Assembly: GCA_019055375.1 (NCBI GenBank)
Contig: JAHQIW010007046.1
Coordinates: 248,001 to 312,000 of the forward strand
DNA: 64,000 bases
DNA from: Parelaphostrongylus tenuis
Lineage: Eukaryota; Nematoda; Chromadorea; Rhabditida; Metastrongylidae
Direction: 5' to 3'
Shown here: positions 57,501-64,000 of the stretch, in pieces
Layout of the letters: every line of letters begins with the position of its first letter
How positions within the stretch are numbered: position 1 is the first letter of the stretch
Made by a program: the position numbers and the translations under genes
Notes under the pieces: model-generated
The model's input: the letters and a program-made list of their open reading frames with translations, nothing else
Databases searched by the model: none
What the model was told of the DNA's origin: nothing

Positions 57501-60500
57501 ATCTTTATCAATCTGCATAGGGTCCTTCGTGATCTACAACAGGTTTTTGTTAAGACATACAAATCTGTTTAGGGAGCGCATGTGGCGCAGTGGTTAGAGG
57601 TGCTCTGCGTCGCACACGAGGTCAATGATTCCATCTCGCGCTCATGGCTCACCAAGCTATTCATCCCTCCGGGGTCGGTAAATTGGTACCAGACAGGTCT
57701 CAGACTTGTCTGGGAGGATAGGCAGCACTGACTCGGTTCAGCGGGAGGCCTCCGCGAGTCATTGTAAAGGCCAGATATGCATTCAATCACCTCAAAACGA
57801 AGTTAAAAATTGAAGTCGAATGCATGGCGCATCCCTCAGGTATTGATCAACGCCGAGAGCTTTCATCCTTTATACAAATCTGTTTAATCGACTGACTTTC
57901 GCGGACCCAAACTGGGCGTATCCGCCGACGTGGGAACCGCTTCACCTCCTCTGCCCGATTAGTCGCCGATTACAGTACTACTTTTTGTTGCGAGACTGCA
58001 CGTGAATCAGTCCAAAATCTAGCTACGTGCCTTGCAACGAAACGTATTACTGTAGTCGGCGTCTAATCGAGACGGAGGAGATGAAGTCGTTTCCGCGCTG
58101 GTAGGCACACTCAATTTGGGTCCACGGAAGTCAGCCGGTTGAGGGGTATATTCCACTGCAGGGGATTGGCTGAACCGAAAAGCACAGTACTACTGTTGAG
58201 TCTGGAAAGGCGAAACAGCTGTGCAGTATCGTATAAGTGCCATACTAGACCCCCAGAGAAAAGCTCAGAATATGATATCGGATTGTCAAATTTTCTTTGC
58301 CAACTCTAGAATTACTGAGTTTGTTATTGAACAACGAGATTTTATTTCTTGGTCTATCATTCTAATTATTTTCAATGTAATGTAATAAATAAGTATTGAT
58401 GTTTTTTTTCGAAATCAGTACTCTTTCAGGGCGGTGATATTAAGTGTACGGTGTACAGATTTATTTGTCTATATTGTTGAGAAAACTCGTATTTGTATTT
58501 ATCCCACTTCGTTTCTGGAGTTCGATACTATAGAAGCCATTGAAATAGTAAGTGTTGTTATACATTATTTGTGGTATCTAATTATGTGACTAAGTTGACC
58601 AAAGCATATGTGGCGCAGGGGTTAGAACGGGCCTGTCAACGTGGATTCTTAGTTCGATCATGCATCCAGGGCTTGCCACATCTTCGTACTTAGCGGGGCA
58701 GTGAAACTCTACCACACTTGTCTGGAAGAAAAGGAGCAGTGACTTGATAGATCGGCAAGCCACCGCGAGTCATTGTAAAGGCGAGGTATGCATTCAGTCA
58801 CCTCTGACGATGCTTGATCTAGGCAGATGGATAGCTTTCCCTCACAGAATGACCATTGCCAAGAGCCTTATCCTTTTTGATATTGACCATTATTGTAACT
58901 TGATTGAGGTAAATGAGAGGAGAGATAAGTAAGAGAGTAATTTTCCGTCATAATTCTCCTCATTTCAAAAGGAGTTTCAAAGAATGACATCGCCGGAACT
59001 GCCACATCTTTGTACTTAGCGGGCAGCGAAACTCTACTAGACTTGTCTGGAAGAATAGGAGTAGTGACTTGATAGATCGTCTATATTAGGTTGAGTACTA
59101 ACCTTACAAGTACTTACAAGGAGTACCTTAATACCCGCGAAAAATTCAATTTTTCTAGGGTTGAAAGAATGTTTTGAAGCGCTTGTAAAAATTACAAATT
59201 TATGCATGAATTCCAAATTAAAACAATAATTACTATTCTTCAAAATAAGCCCCATCTTTGTCTACGACTTTCCGCCATCGGGCCGCCAAGTTTCAAATCT
59301 GGTTGAAGTTCCATTCCTTCATTTTCGAATAGATGAACTCTCGACATGCTACTTCAACGTCATTGAACAATTCAGATCGGCGTCCCGGCGTTCAGTGAGT
59401 TCGAGCGGATCTTGTTATGGCTTCTCGTGGACAAGCTTAAGCTGATGGAGTTGATTATCGCAGTTGTATGAGAAACATCAAGTTTGGTTGCCAATTCGCG
59501 AGCACTTGACGATGGTTCATCCTCCGGAGCAGCAATCAAACTTCCGTTGTTTTACGTTGTTTGACCTCCTGAATGTCTTCGAGGTCAAGACTTACGGCAT
59601 TGAGAAACGTTGAAACTAGCGTCCAGCAGCAGATTTGCTTGTTGTGCCTTCCCCTTCAGCTTCGTTGATCTCACATCGACTGCAGCTCGCTGTGAAAGAC
59701 TCTTTTTTTAATAATGGCGCAGTCAAGTACGAACTACTACCGTATCGTTGGACACGGCGGAGACTTGTAACAAAGTGAAATCAAAGACGAATAATGATTA
59801 GGCCTTTAGTGAGAAAATCCCATTTAGGAAACTATAATACTCCCATGATATGCATGGGAGTTATCTCATGCTTGTCAAAGTGCCCCAAGACTTTCTTTCC
59901 AACCGTATTATGTTTGTGCCACACAGTATTGGTCATTGTGAATTAATGCGAATATCACCTCCACTGACGATATATCAATATCGGGAGCGCCGCTGTCAAA
60001 GGTTTGTGATACTCGTTGCGGTGCGTGTGGAGTCGTGCTCCACCCCCAAACTCTCCGGCAGTCAACAACGTGCCCTATGGAATGCCACGGCCAGGCTATC
60101 CTTGAGATTACAAGCAGACTCGCTCAAGCACTAATCTACGTCGTTCATGAAGAAGAGGAAACAACGAGTGAATCGGTTCTTCTCTATGCTGAGAACTTCT
60201 TCCAGTGTCTTGAAAATCGTCTTTCCTCCAACCTTGGCATCACCAGTCGAAAATAGCTTCTTCTGTGATTTAGTTAGTACCACAAGGTTGATACGAGGAG
60301 TTTATCTGGCTAATCTCGGTGATGCAACGATTAGCATACGCTCCCGGAAAGAGTGAGATCTGGGTTCGAATCCCGGCTGACGCAAACGTTTTTGCACAGC
60401 ACTCCACATTATTGGGTATCTGGCTAATGTTTGGATGTATTCGCATTCTTAGAGCAGAAGATTTGCGTCGATTGTCCACAGTCGTTCTTTCAAGTCGTGG

Positions 60501-63500
60501 ATCCTAGACGTCGTTGTCTCTCGTGTCGAATCTTCTCCCGTGAAGCACCGCTTAAATAGAAAAACCTTTTTGGTGATGTCTTTATCTACCAGACGGACGG
60601 ATATAGACATCGTTGAGTGAGGTTCCCCAATCGAGCGGTGCTCCACGGAAGGAGATTCGACTCGAAGCCCGAAAAAGACTTGAAAATCCACAGCGAAGGA
60701 GAACGACTCTAGACAATCGACTCGAATCATCGGCTCGTGCCGTGCCATTGTTAGACGCAGCACTCTGGGGTTGGACGACATGGTTACACGCAACATGCTG
60801 TTACTTGGAGGCGCGGACGGTTGGGTTCAGTGTACCAAAAGGGTCAAGAAGACGAAACATTAGCTGAGTAAATGTCCATTTAGCGTCGTGGTGTTAGCAA
60901 AATCATGAAAGGGAACCCTTCCGGCGCAAGCGTGTTTGTTTCATCGTTTCTCACTCCATTTTTTTTTATTTGTCAATAATTTCAGGTACATGGTTCTGGT
61001 TCTTTTCAATGTGTAGAGTGGAATGAATGTAGTAACAAAATAGCTATCCTAACTTCTGGTGGTGTATTCGTAATGTATTGTGTTGCTAACAAACAAGTGT
61101 TATGGAAGGCGTCTATCAACGTAAGTTATCTCAGCTTTTTTTTATATAAATTTATTTTATTTTAGGTATTCATTGCACCCGAAGATCCTGTCTTGTCCCT
61201 CATCTTACTTTTCCCTTTACTGTTCACCATCAATTTCGTTGTTTGTTTGCAGAACGAGTATCACTCTATTGGGAATTTTTGTGTAGATCCTGACGACTCG
61301 ATTTTGTATATTTCGAAGCCTCGTAACCTTTATCGTATTGGTGTGTCGTCAATCGCCGAATCGCTAGTGAACCAAGGTCAGTATCTTTCATTGCAATAGG
61401 TCGTTTCGTAAATTTTTGCCCTATAGCAATGAACACCAAATCTATTGACCAGAAATGATTTAAAATCGCATGATTTTGGTGTCGTTCAACTGCGCATTTT
61501 CTTACAAACATCTTGGTAGTAAACTTGCCCATACTTAAGACGAAGCTATCTTAGGAACAAACTCATTCGCTAGTCATGCACGATTGGCATATAGAGGAAA
61601 GTGCTAGTGAGGCGGCGAGCAAGATTAGGGGAGTTTCCTGTGGATGCCCCAAGCGCAACTATTCTCCAGACTGTTCTCGTCACCTTTGAGCTTCGCGAGC
61701 CACTTCCTAGACGTCTTTTCTGTAACCATATCATCACCTCAAGCTCAATTGATCTTGCAGGCCTCTGTACATTTTCCCCCACGCACCACTCGTGCATAAG
61801 TAGCGAGTGTATTTGTTGTCAAGACATTACATCTTAAAGCAAGCATAAGCAAATTGTAAACTAAAATGCTTGCAAAAAATGAGCAGTGGATCGAATCAGA
61901 GCTTTGCTTGTCATCTCTCGTTCTGGCAAACTGCAACACTAGCCATTGCGCTACCCCAACTCCGATTTTTGAGTTCATTTTTACCTCTACTATCGACCGC
62001 TTTTTTACAGACCCGCTCAAAATGATTCAATCTGATAAGGATATAACATGTTCCTTTAGAGGATTATTTCACCTCAAGGGATCGACGGAACCGAGGGAGG
62101 GTGCTACTGATGAGTCCCAATAGGACGAAATAGGCGCCTATATAGCACTAGACCTATCGACTCAAAACATGTCATATTCTTATCAGATTAGTTCATTTTT
62201 AGTTAATAGAAAACGAGATTTGGACGTTGTATTTAGAAGGCTTTCTTCTAAAATTTGTTCTTGTTGTTCTTATTCATGATGAAGAATTCCGTTTTTTTTT
62301 TTCATAAAAAAGATGTCTAATCGCATACATTGATTAATTATGAAAAAATAGCATTTGTAGAAACTGACTCGTCATTTTCGGCTCTATTCTCTTCTCCTCG
62401 TAAATTGATCTCAACGGGAGCTCACCGTGTTACCCAGAAGGGCGCCTTCCTTCTCAATTCGGCCATCAACACAGCAAAAGATATCACTCTGAGTTCTGGT
62501 GGTCTGTTTCTTTTTTCAGTTCAAACTGGAGCGATGATGTATTCGCTTTCAGTCTAGAAATGTCATTTAAGGAGGTTTTAGTTTCTAACCTGTTGGGAGA
62601 TGCATTTGATATGGCAATTGTCAAGGAAGACATTGGACATCTCATTCACAATGTTAGAGATGGCTTTGTTGAACACGAATACTTTGTAAGTTCTCTTCCT
62701 CCTTTCGTGTTACTTAGCACTTTTGGTACTTATATGCTAGACGGCGATAAATAAATATTCGACCTCATTCGCTGGGCAAGAATTTTTCATAGGAGTGTTA
62801 GTAATACTTCGAAGCTTAAATCTCTGGCTAGAGCCGTACGTGGCCGGTTTTCTAAAAAGCCTCGTTATAACGCTGTAGCATTGAAAATAAAATTATTTTT
62901 CACACCCTCCGCGCGCTTTCATTTTTCTCAGGCATATAATGCGCGTGAAGAAGGAAAAGCGTTTTGAACGTGTAGAAAAAGTCTCGTAGCATCTGAATCA
63001 ATCGCTCTCTATGGTTGCACCCCAATAGCCGGTAAACAGGCTCACCGAATAGATGAAATTCGATCTCATTTTCCCTACTACACTGCATCGAAGCGGTCTT
63101 TTCAGCAAATAAGCCCAGCGTTTACTGAAACTTAAGCTGTCGAATGATTACTGTCGAAACAAAGAGCTCTTTACTTCGAGGAAAAACGCGTGTGCGAAGC
63201 ACAAGTGTTTTCTTTCTCCTACAATTCTATAAAAAGAGCTTTTTTAAAAAGCAAACACATTTTGAGTCCTGCGAGACTTGCTCTATTCAAAGAGCACTAG
63301 CAGTCTAAGGAAGGAGTTTTGTTCAGCGAAATATAAGCAAGATAAGAAAAAAACGCGTGGTCATGTGAAACGTGATTTTATTTTGGACTTGACAACGCTA
63401 TAAAAGGGTGCGTTGAAGAACCGTCCTCGTTCGGCTCTAGCCAGAGATTCCAGCTCTCGAACGATTACTAACACTCCTACGAGAAATTGTGGCCCAGCAA

Positions 63501-63656
63501 TGAGATCGAATATTCATTTAACGCCTTATAGCACACAGGTACCGAACTCTTGTCCAGTATTGGCGCGGAAACATATATTACAGCAAGTCGGTGAAGAAGC
63601 AATCACGGGTAGTGTGGAAAGCAGCCAAAGTAATTCAGTGGGTGAACTTCAAACAA
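50803..63656 (+). CDS. WD40/beta-propeller protein of the HPS5/TECPR2 type (N-terminal 477 codons, 12 exons; continues beyond window)
   Basis: Phase-consistent exons: 50803-50904 (possible start exon), 52672-52808, 54077-54215, 56581-56658, 56730-56786, 57176-57333, 58430-58547, 60986-61120, 61253-61376, 62361-62498, 62558-62685, 63539-63656. The joined frame has no stop. Propeller-like blocks by residue: IASSSAYIILGSGCGTLFVY (about 49-68), EAVTCIHHLHLLDDFVAVGH (about 87-106), SPIINLQWNSDASK then VVSADCYGTVILS (about 139-166), FQCVEWNECSNKIAILTSGG (about 269-288) and VDPDDSILYISKPRNLYRIG (about 319-338). The first three match, in order and spacing, the N-terminal propeller of HPS5 (BLOC-2, lysosome-related organelles) and TECPR2 (autophagy). 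The RNLYRIGVSSIAESLVNQ stretch after the propeller recalls HPS5 more. No signal peptide or membrane segment is seen. The first exon and the 62498/62558 junction are the least certain. The alternative 24-base exon 61166-61189 is also in frame. Confidence 0.8.
51478..51565 (-). repeat. SINE family C fragment
   Basis: Minus orientation: cgtttgcgtcagccgggatt, cgaacccagatctcactctt (B-box complement) and tagtaacaccgtaacac. It is immediately followed by a TA repeat. Confidence 0.65.
51563..51625. repeat. TA microsatellite
   Basis: Alternating TA with GT and AC interruptions. Confidence 0.85.
52071..52671. other. End of WD40 intron 1
   Basis: Unassigned sequence leading to the acceptor ctggtttcag before 52672. 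Nothing else was recognised. Confidence 0.4.
53095..53455. repeat. GCGCTGTA-family fold-back MITE
   Basis: ttttagtgtgctgtagcagc, cgaaggaagattaggtttcg and cactcgacgcgcgctcttta are mirrored by agcgactacgctctttgaaa, aaaatctaatcttcttttgg and ctgctacagtgtacc. A single unit (catagcgttttgacattag) precedes at 53115. Intron 2 of the WD40 gene. Confidence 0.65.
53458..53680. mobile_element. Short fold-back MITE (CACGTG family)
   Basis: tatgcctgataatcactatt, gagccacgcatgtcatggtt and agcccgatacacgggtttcg are mirrored by gatcgaaacacgtgtatcgg, aacatgcgtggctcaaatag and tgattatcaggcata. It has about 105 bp arms with almost no loop, the minimal form of the 36160 element. Confidence 0.8.
54405..54540 (-). repeat. 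SINE family B fragment
   Basis: gccgtagaatgctggtcgag, aagccattctcc-like text and tgggcagccgag recall the minus-strand family B body. Weak and decayed. Confidence 0.35.
54889..55037. mobile_element. piggyBac-type MITE, 149 bp
   Basis: TTAA at 54885-54888 and 55038-55041. The ends CCCTTTGAGACGAC and GTCGCTAAAGGG are inverted to each other. GC-rich interior (gcatgcggcgtcgcgctgtc). Intron 3 of the WD40 gene. Confidence 0.85.
55137..55215 (+). mobile_element. Penelope terminus with hammerhead-like motif
   Basis: GGCG, CTGAAGA (55141-55147), AGAACAAGTCACC, GAA, ACGA, C, AGCC (55169-55172), then ctaccaacctcgcacaaaat, the Penelope terminal block. The stem II pairing is weaker than at 6214, and stem III has lost one base. 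Confidence 0.5.
55440..55548 (+). repeat. SINE family C
   Basis: aatagtgcaacgggttagag, cacgcgctcccggatggagt, gcaggttcgagtcccgcctg (B-box GGTTCGAGTCC) and acgcaaaagttttgcacatc. It abuts the RTE 3' tail. Confidence 0.75.
55551..56046 (-). mobile_element. RTE retrotransposon, short 5'-truncated copy
   Basis: It is nearly identical to 23290-23790. I count only a handful of differences by eye, for example gcaagagaagccc versus gcaagagtagccc, and catt versus cagt near 55772. It encodes the last about 126 codons of the RTE ORF (RWAGHVMRFNDNRWTRAVTE), ending at the same stop, and has the ACAGGTGAT-type tail. It is truncated just after gttagggcaggga. Confidence 0.92.
56300..56530. repeat. Inverted pair of SINE family C pieces
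   Basis: A minus piece (cgggcgggaatcgaacccac, gggcgcgtgctcatcagac) and a plus piece from 56440 (ggtagtgcagtaggttagca, cgtttccggaaagggttaga). It is a more diverged equivalent of 39643-39843. Confidence 0.6.
56948..57085. repeat. Small fold-back with tRNA-like ends
   Basis: gaccacaggcgggagttaaa with cttgcatttcac is mirrored by gtggatttaactcctgccta with aggtcgagag. The minus strand of the left arm resembles a B-box (compare 29715). Confidence 0.5.
57570..57875 (+). repeat. SINE family A, well preserved
   Basis: gagcgcatgtggcgcagtgg, ttagaggtgctctgcgtcgc, catccctccggggtcggtaa, gtctgggaggataggcagca, aaggccagatatgcattcaa and cgccgagagctttcatcctt. With 25505 it defines the family. It lies in the WD40 intron 57334-58429. 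Confidence 0.88.
57885..58160. mobile_element. Fold-back element, second copy of the 51137 family
   Basis: The left arm gacccaaactgggcgtatcc, gacgtgggaaccgcttcacc and gattagtcgccgattacagt is mirrored by actgtagtcggcgtctaatc-like text, gaggagatgaagtcgtttcc and ctcaatttgggtccacggaa. Confidence 0.75.
58150..58320. repeat. Repeat related to 15345-15520
   Basis: actgcaggggattggctgaa, ggaaaggcgaaacagctgtg and gtataagtgccatactagac parallel the 15.4 kb element. Confidence 0.45.
58612..58885 (+). repeat. SINE family A, diverged
   Basis: gcatatgtggcgcaggggtt, cttagttcgatcatgcat, cgcgagtcattgtaaaggcg and gccaagagccttatcctttt. Most of it is intact in order. Part of its body (about 58676-58760) is repeated at 59000-59085. 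Confidence 0.7.
59000..59082 (+). repeat. Partial duplicate of the preceding SINE body
   Basis: gccacatctttgtacttagc, cttgtctggaagaataggag and tgacttgatagatcg match 58676-58760. A mariner end starts right after it. Confidence 0.65.
59086..59760 (-). mobile_element. Mariner relic with central deletion
   Basis: It starts with the inverted-repeat-like ttaggttgagtactaacc after a TA. On the minus strand the helix-turn-helix DEPSSSARELATKLDVSHTT (about 59530-59470) is joined, after a short gap, to the C-terminus FNDVEVACREFIYSKMKEWN and RWRKVVDKDGAYFEE (about 59370-59240). The catalytic core with its Asp residues is missing. Confidence 0.75.
59985..60200 (+). repeat. SINE family B
   Basis: tttgtgatactcgttgcggt, ctctccggcagtcaacaacg, cacggccaggctatccttga and caagcagactcgctcaagca. 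Confidence 0.75.
60315..60418 (+). repeat. SINE family C
   Basis: gtgatgcaacgattagcata, cgctcccggaaagagtgaga, tctgggttcgaatcccggct (B-box GGTTCGAATCC) and acgcaaacgtttttgcacag. Confidence 0.75.
60449..60796 (-). other. Unrecognised minus-strand open frame, 115 codons
   Basis: It lies inside the WD40 intron 58548-60985. It includes RHEPMIRVDCLESFSFAVDF, SISVRLVDKDITKKVFLF and STRETTTSRIHDLKERLW. The composition is balanced and protein-like, without low complexity. It could be a transposon protein fragment. I do not recognise a family. Confidence 0.3.
61430..61840. repeat. Half copy of the 49470-50150 element
   Basis: gcatgattttggtgtcgttc, aactgcgcattttcttacaa, gctagtgaggcggcgagcaa and cattttcccccacgcacc. 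At caagattaggggagtttcct it is continuous where the 49.6 kb copy carries the nested MITE. It lies in intron 61377-62360. Confidence 0.7.
62748..63520. mobile_element. Long-armed fold-back element filling a WD40 intron
   Basis: The left arm aataaatattcgacctcatt, cgctgggcaagaatttttca and taggagtgttagtaat is mirrored by acgattactaacactcctac, ttgtggcccagcaatgagat and cgaatattcatttaac. The interior includes gttataacgctgtagcattg (GCGCTGTA family) and cgagacttgctctattcaaa. It makes up almost all of intron 62686-63538. Confidence 0.75.
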
Positions 63657-64000
63657 GTAAGTTTCATTTGGCCATAAACATACTGGTTCCAAATTAGTTT
63701 ATTTTGACATGAACATTACCGCATTCGGGACGATGTAGTTGTTTTGCAAGGAACTCAGATTTTTCTCACCAGTAGAGAACGTTTTGTGGTTTGTAGAAGG
63801 TAGAGTATCACTGAAATGACTTCAGTGAGACTGATATTGGTGCTAGAAACGCGTCAATACTTTCCAACGAACTATAAAACAATCAACAGTTTGTAGAAGT
63901 GTATGTTCTTGTCCTTCGTATAGTGCTGTAAAGCTGCCACTCGTATTTGTTGTAAGATCAGTCAAAGAGAAAGAATAAGAATAAGGATGGTCAAATTAGT
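63657..64000 (+). other. Start of the next WD40-gene intron
   Basis: Donor gtaagt at 63657. No further exon could be recognised before the window ends. Confidence 0.5.

Noticed and set aside
61166..61189. 24-base micro-exon (VFIAPEDP)
   Set aside because: It is in frame and follows a good acceptor, but its donor is weak and the gene reads through without it. It is kept only as an alternative.
62499..62519. Very short intron of about 18 bases ending in ttttttcag
   Set aside because: It is too short to splice, and the phase then leads to a stop. The acceptor at 62557 gives an in-phase join.
1..64000. Spliced-leader RNA, rRNA or snRNA genes
   Set aside because: No SL1-like, 5S or U-RNA signature was found by eye on either strand. 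A covariance-model scan would be needed to exclude them.

Overview
This 64 kb window is nuclear DNA of a metazoan, most likely a clade V parasitic nematode of the strongylid/hookworm type. The evidence is an AT-rich sequence, introns that end in the nematode acceptor TTTCAG, an RNA-dependent RNA polymerase of the EGO-1/RRF-1 kind, and a very dense load of tRNA-derived SINEs, RTE-clade LINEs, Penelope-like elements, mariner relics and fold-back MITEs. The species assignment is inference. No operon-like, plasmid, viral, rRNA or CRISPR structure was seen.

Left part (45-14192, + strand): the last 13 recognisable exons of an RNA-dependent RNA polymerase. I rebuilt them by following open frames, splice sites and phases. 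They join into 587 codons without a stop and end at a TAG at 14190-14192. The gene starts upstream of the window. Its introns hold a head-to-head pair of Penelope-like retroelements (about 3825-6345), fold-back elements, a mariner relic and SINEs.

Middle (about 14.8-50.8 kb): no gene that I can name. It is a mosaic of mobile DNA: a 5'-truncated RTE retrotransposon (23.3-25.5 kb), three tRNA-derived SINE families (A, B, C), several long-armed fold-back elements, a mariner copy interrupted by a Penelope-derived piece (40.9-42.0 kb), a piggyBac-type MITE nested in another element (49.5-50.15 kb), microsatellites and a few unrecognised open frames. Low-confidence coding candidates lie at 29.5-30.0, 30.8-31.3, 32.6-32.7 and 37.3-38.0 kb.

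Right part (50803-63656, + strand, continuing off the window): the 5' part of a gene for a WD40/beta-propeller protein that resembles HPS5 and TECPR2. Twelve exons join in phase into about 477 codons. Its introns are again filled with RTE, piggyBac MITE, SINE, mariner and fold-back insertions.

The most unusual signal is a set of eight scattered short motifs that fit the hammerhead-ribozyme core with an ultrashort stem III. They sit at the ends of, or within, Penelope-like fragments. The two genes show no functional link with each other; they are neighbours separated by a repeat-rich gap.
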